From Gemmatimonadales bacterium (GTDB lineage: Bacteria; Gemmatimonadota; Gemmatimonadetes; Palauibacterales; Palauibacteraceae): a stretch of DNA of 55,619 nt. Positions 32,332-39,310 of this stretch are shown here, one piece after another (positions within the stretch are counted from its first letter, which is position 1; each line of letters begins with the position of its first letter). Location of the stretch: NCBI GenBank assembly GCA_009840115.1, contig VXOJ01000009.1:1-55619 (forward strand). Direction: 5' to 3'. The notes beneath the pieces were generated by a model that ran no database searches, had not been told where the DNA came from, and saw only the letters and a program-made list of their open reading frames with translations. The position numbers and the translations under genes were made by a program.

Positions 32332-32630
32332 TCAATCCCGTTTTCCGGCGACGCTGGCCAGGTACTGGGCGAATTCGGTGACGGCCGTCTTGAACTGACG
32401 CGCGAAGCTGTCGCGTTCCTCGGACGAGAACAGCTCAACTCCTCCGCGAAGCTGGGGATCTGCGATACGAACGCGTCAAGCTCCGCTTGGCCAATGCCTT
32501 CGGCGAGCCGGCGGAGGGTCGCCCGCATCTCCCGCTTCTGGGGCGGAGTCGCCGACTTGTAGAGTTCGATGAAGGTCAGTTCGAACGCGAGCCAGTCCAG
32601 CCAGTCGGCGTAGGAAATCTCCGTCTTCAT
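32332..32630 (-). pseudogene. Small helical protein gene with an apparent one-base frameshift
   Basis: The ATG at 32630 overlaps the stop of the propeller gene (ATGA, 32627-32630). The first about 68 residues are clearly coding (SYADWLDWLAFELTFIELYK, then PPQKREMRATLRRLAEGIGQ). After PSFAEE the frame runs into Arg/Ser/Pro noise, while the neighbouring frame continues sensibly (LFSSEERDSFARQFKTAVTE) to a stop at 32332. One extra base at the AA at 32437-32438 would restore a 99-residue all-helical protein. Either a sequencing error or a recent lesion. No family is recognised; context ties it to the sigma-factor operon. Confidence 0.6.
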
Positions 32631-33685
32631 TGCGTGAGATCCGGGAGCCGGAACCGGCCGATCCACGGCGTGGGCTCGAGTCCGCTCGCGTAGAGCCACG
32701 TGTCGGAGGCGTCGATGGCGATGGCCTCCGCGGCGCGGTCGAGGCGCAGCGTCTTCACGTACGCGCCGTCCCAGGTGTAGACCTGCACCTCCGATGACGC
32801 CCAGACGGGCCCGTCCTCGTCCACCCTCCGCCCCGAGAAGACGCCGTACAGGTAGCGTCGCGTGGCGGCCAGGTCCGTGAAGCCGTAACGCGTCTCCGGA
32901 CTGATGGCCATGACGCCCCGTCCGTTGCTTGATCGTCCCTGGGCCCACGCGGGCTGGAAGGGGTCTGGCACCGCCGCCCGGGCGATCGGAATGCCGTCAT
33001 GGTCGAAGATCTCGAGCAGCCCGCCGAGAAGCGTCGCGGCGGCCAGACGCCCCCCCTCGGGCTCGGCCACGACCCAACTCTCGTACGCCTGCGGGAGGGT
33101 CGTTCCCGGCGCCTCCGCCACGTCGGGCGGGAAGCCCAGGATGGTGCGGTCGTAGCTCCGGTCCGCGTGGTAGCGACCGATACGACCCTCCGTGATCCAT
33201 CCGCCGGCGAACCACGTCCCGTCCGCAGCGCGCACGAGCGCACCGGCGATCGGACCGTTCAGCGGGACAGTCTCGGGATTCACCTCAGCCCCCGCTTCGA
33301 TCTCCGGCAGGGACAACCGCGTCAGACGCTGATGGATGCCATCGAGGATCCAGACCTCGTCGGGCAATTCCGCAGCCCCGATCACGACTTGTTCCGGATC
33401 CTTGAACTCGCCCGGACCGTCGCCCTGACGGCCGTAGGAACCGAGGCGCCCCGGCATCTCGAGATCCACGACGTGAACCGACGGCTCCAGCATCGCGTCG
33501 AGCGCGACGACACGGTCCCCGGCCAAGGCGATCTCGACGATCCAACCGAGCGAGTCGTCCGCGAAGACGGCGTCCGGCGTCAACTCGGCCGGGCTGCCGG
33601 TGTCCAGCGCGGCCGGTTCCGCCTGGCGACAGGCGCCGACCGCCAACGCCGCGACGGCCGACAGCCCGATCATTGACCGCTTCAT
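32627..33685 (-). CDS. 6-bladed beta-propeller lipoprotein in the ECF sigma-factor operon
   Basis: 352 aa. The ATG at 33685 begins a short lipoprotein leader (KRSMIGLSAVAALAVGAC, Cys19 in the lipobox). Propeller features: VVALDAMLEPSVHVVDLEMP, then LGSYGRQGDGPGEFKDPEQV (the GxGPGEF hallmark), ELPDEVWILDGIHQRLTRLS and a final blade EAIAIDASDTWLYASGLEP. The gene follows the five-cysteine peptide by 10 bp and overlaps the next small gene. It is the fourth or fifth gene of a sigma/anti-sigma operon, so its product is probably part of the same envelope response. Ligand unknown. Confidence 0.82.
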   Translation of the reverse strand: MKRSMIGLSAVAALAVGACRQAEPAALDTGSPAELTPDAVFADDSLGWIVEIALAGDRVVALDAMLEPSVHVVDLEMPGRLGSYGRQGDGPGEFKDPEQVVIGAAELPDEVWILDGIHQRLTRLSLPEIEAGAEVNPETVPLNGPIAGALVRAADGTWFAGGWITEGRIGRYHADRSYDRTILGFPPDVAEAPGTTLPQAYESWVVAEPEGGRLAAATLLGGLLEIFDHDGIPIARAAVPDPFQPAWAQGRSSNGRGVMAISPETRYGFTDLAATRRYLYGVFSGRRVDEDGPVWASSEVQVYTWDGAYVKTLRLDRAAEAIAIDASDTWLYASGLEPTPWIGRFRLPDLTQ

Positions 33686-33695
33686 CACGACGCCA

Positions 33696-33902
33696 CTAGG
33701 GCTCAACACAGCGCGGCAGTCGGTTTCTTTCCTGCATGTCCGGACAGATGCAGTCCACCTTGGATATGCTGCCGCAGTCTGCCTCCGTGCACGAGGCCGT
33801 GGACAGCCGCAGTCCTGCGGAGCCATCCGCCTTGCCCGCGACCGGAACGGTGGCCGCGACCAGCGCGAGCGCAACGATCATGACGAACCGCTTCAGAGTC
33901 AT
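33696..33902 (-). CDS. Small secreted cysteine-rich peptide (five Cys) in the ECF operon
   Basis: 68 aa. Its ATG overlaps the anti-sigma fusion stop (33899-33902) and is preceded by GGGAGTGAGAG. A signal peptide (LKRFVMIVALALVAATV) ends near VAGKA. The mature 45 residues hold C38, C43, C51, C53 and C65 (TASCTEADCG, KVDCICPDM, LPRCVEP), compact enough for a small disulfide-knit fold. No named family. Translational coupling to a sigma/anti-sigma pair upstream and a propeller lipoprotein downstream makes a role in envelope signalling plausible. Confidence 0.72.
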   Translation of the reverse strand: MTLKRFVMIVALALVAATVPVAGKADGSAGLRLSTASCTEADCGSISKVDCICPDMQERNRLPRCVEP

Positions 33903-36070
33903 CTCTCACTCCCTTCGGATTGGGGTAACGACGACAACGAGCCATCTCCCAGCATCATCGTGATCCGGAGTGCGGTCTCCAGAGCTTCTCCGCGATACCG
34001 CAGGACGCCGGCGGAGTCGACGATGAAGTACTGCACGCTCTTCCAGGCACCGAGGGCTTCCCAGACTTCGGATCGCCTGTCATGGAGGAACGGGGGTATC
34101 TCCTGATTGTTGTCCTCAGCGGCGGTCTGATCCCCGCTCCGGGAATCGGGACTGACGGTCACCAGCAAGGCTCGCGCACCAGCCGCCGTCAGTTTCGGAC
34201 CATTGGCCCTCAGCAGATCCAGGCTCTCCGCGGGGACGTAGCTCGGTCGAAGGGTCTGGATGATCAGCGTTACGTCGCCGCCTGTCACCTCGTGCAACGT
34301 CCGCTCTTCTCCGGAGGCAGCCTCGAGCGTGGCGCCCCCGTTGACCCACTCATCGAGCAGTGGCGATGCCAAGTGCTCCCGCCATGCCGCGCGGGCCACA
34401 GCCAAGCGGGCTTCCGTCGGTGCGGTCGCCCAGTCTTCTCCTTCTGGCACGTAGGGTTCGAGTGGGATGACGGGGTCGGCCTGCGCGAGCGCCAGCAACT
34501 GGGCCGCGCGAGTCGACGACCCGGCCTCCGCGTGGAATCGGGCCAACTCCACGAACACACGAGGGTTCCAGCTGAGTTCGGCGGCGCGCTCGAAGGCATC
34601 GAGCGCTCCTGCCCGGTCGCCACGGGCGACCCGCAGCCGTCCGAGGAGCACATGCAGGCGCGCTAGACTCTCGGCGGCCTCCGCTTCGAAGTTGGCTCGC
34701 CTCCCGGCGAGCGGCCGATCCGGACCGAGCCAGTCCGGCTGCCCGCTCAATTGTCGCAGGATCCACTCCTCGGCGATGGTCCCAAGAGCGGGCACCTCAC
34801 CCATGCGTTCCGTCACTTCGACGTCGAGCCGGGGGTCTCGAAACACGGGGTTGGATGCGTACCTCTCGAGCCAGATCCTGGTAAGCGCCGGATCGGCCAC
34901 CTCTTGGGCGAGCTGCAGTCCGACCTGGGCTACCGAGGGCATCGGTGCGAGGCTCCAACTTCGGTCCAGCGCGTCCAGCTTTTCCGCCTGCGACGTCGAC
35001 GACAGCAGGATCGTCTCCAGGCGCGCCTGCGACGCATACTCGTGCCGGGGATGTTCGGCGGTGAGTGCGCTCCGCCAATGGGCCTCAGTTTCTTCCCGGC
35101 CGAGCAGACGGGCGTAGAGGCTCAGCGCGTGCATTTCGCCCGGCCCGGGGTCTCTAAGCCGCGTAGCCGCATCCATCCGTTCAAGGCGCTCGCGGTGCAC
35201 GCCCAGCGGCATCCCCCTGGAATCCTCGGGCAGCGCCCCCCGCCCATACAGGAGTAGGGCTGTCCATAGCTCGGGTCGATCGGGGTACTCCGACAGCGCT
35301 TGCTCAGTCACCTCGACGGCCCTCACGGGGTTCAGGCGCGAGGTGGCCAGAACCTGATACAGACGGGCGTCGAGGGTCGCTCGTCCCTCCCCACCTGTCT
35401 TGAGGTACTCCCAGGACCGACCGAAGTCGCTGTCGATGTAGTTTCCGTCCAGGCGTTCGACGGCGGCGACCGCGTAGACGGTGCCGGGGGGCAGGGCGAC
35501 CGCTCCAGAGAAGACGCCGGGTTCCTCCCGGGAGAGTTCGACCACGCGGTATCCGGGTTCGGTCTGCGCGAAGCGGAGCGAGTCCGGCACCCAGTATCGC
35601 AGCCGCGCCCGGAGGCCGGGTTCCGCCGCCAGCGCCGAGACCGTCTCATACCGGAGCGTGAGCGCGCCCGGCTCCTCGCGGTGGAACCGCAGAGTGCTCG
35701 TACCGGCCATGGCCCGCTCGGGTCCAAGCGTCAACACGAGGACCGCCGCCATCCCTGCGATCAGGAAGGCCCCGCCCGAGAGAATCAGGCGTCGGGAGAA
35801 CGCAACCGGCTGCGCCTGCGCACCGACGAGAGGGATGGGAGCGGCACTTTCCGTCTCCACGGGGAAAATCTCTTCGAAAAGTCCATCGGGTGGCTTCGGC
35901 GTCGGAACGGCGCGGAGTGCCGCACTCAACTCGCGAATAAGCTGCACCTCGCGCCGACAGACCGCGCATGAACGAAGGTGTAGCCGCACGGCAGTGGCGG
36001 ACGGTTCGGGCAGCACCCCGTCCGCGTAGCGGTTCAGTGTCTGATCGTCGATCTGGGTGCAGGATTCCAT
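33899..36070 (-). CDS. Anti-sigma factor fused to helical repeats and a thioredoxin-like domain
   Basis: 723 aa from the ATG at 36070, 11 bp after the sigma-factor stop and preceded by AGGGAG. Residues 1-55 are a zinc-binding anti-sigma domain with H31, C35, C38 (HLRSCAVCRREV), which should hold the sigma factor. One membrane helix spans about 95-115. The large extracytoplasmic part has a beta-rich section, then TPR-like helices (about 260-590, for example LRVARGDRAGALDAFERAAE). The C-terminal about 130 residues follow the thioredoxin/peroxiredoxin pattern (GGDVTLIIQTLRPSYVPA, ARALLVTVSPDS, VQYFIVDSAGVLRYRG) but lack CxxC. A sensor fusing these parts on one chain is unusual. Confidence 0.82.
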   Translation of the reverse strand: MESCTQIDDQTLNRYADGVLPEPSATAVRLHLRSCAVCRREVQLIRELSAALRAVPTPKPPDGLFEEIFPVETESAAPIPLVGAQAQPVAFSRRLILSGGAFLIAGMAAVLVLTLGPERAMAGTSTLRFHREEPGALTLRYETVSALAAEPGLRARLRYWVPDSLRFAQTEPGYRVVELSREEPGVFSGAVALPPGTVYAVAAVERLDGNYIDSDFGRSWEYLKTGGEGRATLDARLYQVLATSRLNPVRAVEVTEQALSEYPDRPELWTALLLYGRGALPEDSRGMPLGVHRERLERMDAATRLRDPGPGEMHALSLYARLLGREETEAHWRSALTAEHPRHEYASQARLETILLSSTSQAEKLDALDRSWSLAPMPSVAQVGLQLAQEVADPALTRIWLERYASNPVFRDPRLDVEVTERMGEVPALGTIAEEWILRQLSGQPDWLGPDRPLAGRRANFEAEAAESLARLHVLLGRLRVARGDRAGALDAFERAAELSWNPRVFVELARFHAEAGSSTRAAQLLALAQADPVIPLEPYVPEGEDWATAPTEARLAVARAAWREHLASPLLDEWVNGGATLEAASGEERTLHEVTGGDVTLIIQTLRPSYVPAESLDLLRANGPKLTAAGARALLVTVSPDSRSGDQTAAEDNNQEIPPFLHDRRSEVWEALGAWKSVQYFIVDSAGVLRYRGEALETALRITMMLGDGSLSSLPQSEGSER

Positions 36071-36081
36071 CGTACAGCTCC

Positions 36082-36618
36082 CTACTGCTCGAACAGCATG
36101 GCGCGAAGCAGCTTCCGCGCCCTGTGCAACCGCGACTCCGAGGTAGAGCGCGAGATCTGGAGAAGCTCGGCGATCTCCCGGTGCGAGCACCCCTCGATCT
36201 CCTTGAGAACGACAACGGTCCGCAGTTCCTCCGTCAGTGAAGACAGCGCGCGTTCCACTGCGATCGAGTTCAAGACGGGAAATTCCGGCGACGTGACGAG
36301 CTCGCCTTCGTGAGCCGCCACTGCGATCGTCGTCTCATGTCGCCTTCGCTCCGACCGGAGGTGTTTGAGAGCGGCGCGAGCCGTCACGGAACGAAGCCAT
36401 GGGCCCCGCGGCCGCTTGCCATTGAACCGCCGAAGCAGCCTGGGAAGGTCACCAAAGACATCGTGTACTACATCTCGAGCATCGGCAGACGACTCGGTCA
36501 AACGGTACGCGACGGCGAACAACTGGTCCGAGTACTCCTCGTACAAGGACCGCAGCGCCGAGCGATCGCCGCGCGCCGCCCTGCGCGACAATCGCTTCTC
36601 CCGGGCCGCGGTCATCAA
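36082..36618 (-). CDS. ECF-type RNA polymerase sigma factor
   Basis: 178 aa. Region 2 spans about 18-85 (SALRSLYEEYSDQLFAVAYR, ADARDVVHDVFGDLPRLLRR). Region 4 spans about 120-175 (ALSSLTEELRTVVVLKEIEG, CSHREIAELLQISRSTSESR, LHRARKLLR). The region 1.1/3 segments of housekeeping factors are missing, so it is an extracytoplasmic-function type. The next gene encodes its likely membrane anti-sigma factor. It should direct transcription of envelope-response genes, possibly including its own operon and the plug-family genes. Start: the first ATG at 36618; a second ATG three bases inside is equally possible. Confidence 0.92.
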   Translation of the reverse strand: MMTAAREKRLSRRAARGDRSALRSLYEEYSDQLFAVAYRLTESSADARDVVHDVFGDLPRLLRRFNGKRPRGPWLRSVTARAALKHLRSERRRHETTIAVAAHEGELVTSPEFPVLNSIAVERALSSLTEELRTVVVLKEIEGCSHREIAELLQISRSTSESRLHRARKLLRAMLFEQ

Positions 36619-36976
36619 GCCGCGCCACCTCGCATAACCAGGCCTGTCCCAGTGACTCGCTCCACGGGAGTCTCTCTCTCGTCGTCGGGTCCCTGCGCCG
36701 GAGCGGCTGCCGCCGCCGTGGATCTTCCCTCTACATCTTATATCCCGCCCGTGGGCAAGACTTGCATCGGGCCTCTCCGGCGTTTCTTGACGAGGCCAAC
36801 CTCTGACGAGGCTTAGAGGATCGCTAAGCGTAGCGATGACAATGCGGTAGAAGTGTGGGGGTTTCGGAAGAGAACACCGAAGTTCGGAAGGCGCTCGCTA
36901 CCGTTGGCACCCTGAGGATGACGTGCCAACTCGACCATCGGCAGCGCTCACCTGCGGCCGGTGGGGCGACACACGG

Positions 36977-37006
36977 CGGCCTGCCCCGAGCTGCCGGGGC
37001 AGGCCG
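36977..37006 (-). terminator. Strong hairpin after the mini reading frame
   Basis: Perfect 11-bp stem CGGCCTGCCCC / GGGGCAGGCCG with an 8-base loop, about 50 bp beyond the stop of the 13-codon frame on the minus strand. There is no T-run, so it may be a Rho-type or attenuator-like structure rather than a simple intrinsic terminator. Confidence 0.5.
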
Positions 37007-37053
37007 GCCGTGCGCCTCGCGTGGCTCCGGACGGAGCCGTCGTGCGCGCGGGT

Positions 37054-37095
37054 CTAACCGAGACGGATCACGCCGCGGCCGTGGTCGGGTCGCAT
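37054..37095 (-). CDS. Possible 13-residue leader peptide
   Basis: ATG at 37095 with AAAGGAGAG five bases upstream, one of the best ribosome sites in the region, opening only 13 codons (MRPDHGRGVIRLG) before TAG. The strong hairpin at 36977-37006 follows. This layout resembles a leader peptide/attenuator, though the residues show no clear amino-acid run beyond three arginines. It lies 436 bp upstream of the sigma-factor start and 103 bp after the stop of plug paralogue 3. Confidence 0.35.
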   Translation of the reverse strand: MRPDHGRGVIRLG

Positions 37096-37197
37096 GTTTC
37101 TCTCCTTTGGGGTTTGTCGTTCGTTACCGAAAGCGCACGAAAAAACGCGCTCCCGATAACACAAACGCCTCCGGACTGAAAAACCTTACAGCCCGCC

Positions 37198-38226
37198 CTA
37201 CTTCGTCCAGATCACGATGGCGCCGCAGCGTGTGTCGGAGCCGCCGAACTCGGCCGGAAGCGATGCCGGGCCCTTGTATATCTCGACGCCGCCGATCTCG
37301 ATGGGGCGCACGATGGTGTCGATCGGAACGTCGCTTACGTCGACGCTGTCGAGGAAGGTCTTGATGTTGCAGCCGGCGCCGGAAAACCCGGCCGACAGTC
37401 TCGTACTTTGGAACTTCCCGCTTGGTCCCAATCTGATGCCCGACAACTCGGTGATCATGTGGCTGATGTGCAGCGGCTGCCGGCGCTCGATGTCGGCGGC
37501 GGTGAAGAACGTGCCTCCGCTCACGAGTTCACCCCACAGCTTCCGCTCGTAGAACCCCTTGATTTCCAGGCGGCGGGATCTCGTCACGGTCGCGACGAGC
37601 GGCTCCATTTCGACGGGTGTGGGCACCAGCCCGATCTCCACTTCCGTGGTGAGCCCGCGCGTCACCGTCACGGCGTGGCCAAGCGGCGCGTAACCGATGT
37701 GTCCTACCTCCAGTTCATGCTGCCCTTCGGGGACGGCGGACAGAACGAACCTGCCGCGCCGGTTGCTCTGCGCCTGTCTGCCCCGACCGCGGACGGACAC
37801 GGCGGCCGTGGCCACGGCGTCGCCGGTCACGCCATCGTATACGCGGCCGATGATGCGCCCCGCGCGAACCGTCCCGACGAGGACCCGGAGTTCCACCTCA
37901 TGTACGTCCCCGGGTTCGAAGGCGACGACCGCCTGCTCGCTCGACCCGTCCCCCAACTCGGCCCACAGCGTCGCCTCTCGTGCGTCACGAGGGACGCAAA
38001 GGAAGAAGCGGCCCTGGGTATCGGCGGCTTCGCGCACCGGCCTTCGCCTCGCCTCGTGCCAGCGGAGCACCACGGTGGCCCCGGGCAGAGCGACCGTCCC
38101 GGATTCGTCCAGGACCGCGACGCGAAGCGAAGCCCGCTCGCCACAATCATCCCCGTCCTGTCCGGTCGCCGGAGCAACGGCGACCGCCAGCAGCGACACC
38201 ACCGCGATCGTCATGGTCCGAGCCAC
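37198..38226 (-). CDS. Plug-only TonB-family protein with carboxypeptidase-regulatory domains, paralogue 3
   Basis: 342 aa from a GTG at 38226 with GGAG nine bases upstream; an ATG at 38235 abuts that site directly. The signal peptide ends near PATGQ. Domains in order: Ig-like (CGERASLRVAVLDESGTVAL...FLCVPRDAREATLWAELGD), carboxypeptidase-regulatory (GRIIGRVYDGVTGDAVATAA...VGHIGYAPLGHAVTV), linker FYERKLWGELVSGGTFFTAA, then a plug ending VEIYKGPASLPAEFGGSD and AIVIWTK with no barrel. A single plug cysteine (GAGCNIK) and the terminal RCGA Cys are conserved in the family. It lies 38 bp downstream of paralogue 4. Confidence 0.83.
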   Translation of the reverse strand: MARTMTIAVVSLLAVAVAPATGQDGDDCGERASLRVAVLDESGTVALPGATVVLRWHEARRRPVREAADTQGRFFLCVPRDAREATLWAELGDGSSEQAVVAFEPGDVHEVELRVLVGTVRAGRIIGRVYDGVTGDAVATAAVSVRGRGRQAQSNRRGRFVLSAVPEGQHELEVGHIGYAPLGHAVTVTRGLTTEVEIGLVPTPVEMEPLVATVTRSRRLEIKGFYERKLWGELVSGGTFFTAADIERRQPLHISHMITELSGIRLGPSGKFQSTRLSAGFSGAGCNIKTFLDSVDVSDVPIDTIVRPIEIGGVEIYKGPASLPAEFGGSDTRCGAIVIWTK

Positions 38227-38264
38227 TCTTGTCATCTCCGGGCCATGTGTAAGGCGCACCACGT

Positions 38265-39296
38265 CTATTTCGTCCAGATCGCGACGACGCCGCACCGGGA
38301 ACTCGAGCCGCCGAACTCGGCCGGGAGCGACGCGGGGCCCCTGTACACCTCGATGCCGGCGACCTCGATCGGCAATACGAGGTGTCTGAGTTCACTCGCT
38401 GGGACGCGCATCCCGTCAAGGTACGCCTGCAGCACGCACCCCGTTCGCCGGTTAAACAGATCCCGGCTGATCCCTACCACCTGGTTTGTGACCACCTGAT
38501 CGACACGACTGGACGGCCATCGCTCGATGTCGGCGGCGGTGATGAACGTGCCCAGACCCAGTAGCTCTCCCCAGTGCCTGCGCTCGTAGAACCCCTTGAT
38601 CTCCAAGCGCCTCGACCGCGTCGCCGTCGCCACCAGCGGCTCCAACTCCACCGGCTCCGGCACGAGGCCGATCTCCGCCTCCGTCGTGAGACCGCGGGTC
38701 ACGCTGACGGCGTGACGGAGCCTTGCGTAGCCGATGTGGCGCACCTCGATCTCGTGCTCCCCCACCGGCACGCCACTCAGCCGGAACCGGCCCTGCCGGT
38801 CGCTCTCCGCCTCCAGCGGCCGGCCGCGGACGCTCACCACCGCCGCCGCCACGGGACCACCCGTCGCGCGGTCGAACACGCGTCCGACCAGACGTCCCGA
38901 CCTCTCCGAATTCAGGATCCGAAGCCGGATCTCGCGATCGTCCCCCGGCTCGAGTTGCGTCACGACCGCCTGCCCGCTCGAATGATCCCCGAGTTCAGCC
39001 CACAGCACCGCCTGCGTCGCATCACGGGGAACGCATACGACAATGCGGCCATTGGCATCGACCGCCTCCCGCAGCGGCATCCGCTCCGCGTCGGTCCAGC
39101 GCAGGACCACCGTGGCCCCGGGCAACACCACCGTACCGGCATCATCCAGCACCACGACAACGAGCGCCGCCCGGTCGCCGCACTCTCGTTGCTGCGCCAC
39201 AACCGGGCGGGAGGCGACCGCAAGCGAGGAGGCGACGATCAGCACCGCGGCCGCGACGCGCCCAGGTCGCATCTTCGCATCGGTAGTCGTGATCAT
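38265..39296 (-). CDS. Plug-only TonB-family protein with carboxypeptidase-regulatory domains, paralogue 4
   Basis: 343 aa from the ATG at 39296, directly after AGGAGG and 14 bp downstream of paralogue 5; an ATG eight codons in (MRPGRVAAA) has better spacing. The signal peptide ends near VVAQQ. It shares the full plan: CGDRAALVVVVLDDAGTVVL, VVCVPRDATQAVLWAELGD, GRLVGRVFDRATGGPVAAA, VRHIGYARLRHAVSV, FYERRHWGELLGLGTFITAA, then the plug to GIEVYRGPASLPAEFGGS and VVAIWTK. It is closest to paralogue 3. Order 5-4-3 on one strand suggests a single transcript produced by tandem duplication. Confidence 0.83.
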   Translation of the reverse strand: MITTTDAKMRPGRVAAAVLIVASSLAVASRPVVAQQRECGDRAALVVVVLDDAGTVVLPGATVVLRWTDAERMPLREAVDANGRIVVCVPRDATQAVLWAELGDHSSGQAVVTQLEPGDDREIRLRILNSERSGRLVGRVFDRATGGPVAAAVVSVRGRPLEAESDRQGRFRLSGVPVGEHEIEVRHIGYARLRHAVSVTRGLTTEAEIGLVPEPVELEPLVATATRSRRLEIKGFYERRHWGELLGLGTFITAADIERWPSSRVDQVVTNQVVGISRDLFNRRTGCVLQAYLDGMRVPASELRHLVLPIEVAGIEVYRGPASLPAEFGGSSSRCGVVAIWTK

Positions 39297-39310
39297 CCTC
39301 CTATCCCTGG

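Larger units (their letters stand above)
36619..37197 (-). other. Long gene-free stretch upstream of the ECF sigma operon
   Basis: About 580 bp with no convincing protein gene on either strand; open frames here lack family similarity and normal codon bias. It holds a 13-codon reading frame with a strong ribosome site (37054-37095) and a strong hairpin (36977-37006), both oriented toward the sigma operon. It should contain the operon's promoter. The first part (36619-36790) is AT-richer than the flanks. Confidence 0.5.

Noticed and set aside
36855..37364. Plus-strand frame across the gene-free region and into plug paralogue 3
   Set aside because: Runs antisense into a supported gene, is Arg-rich and has no ribosome site.
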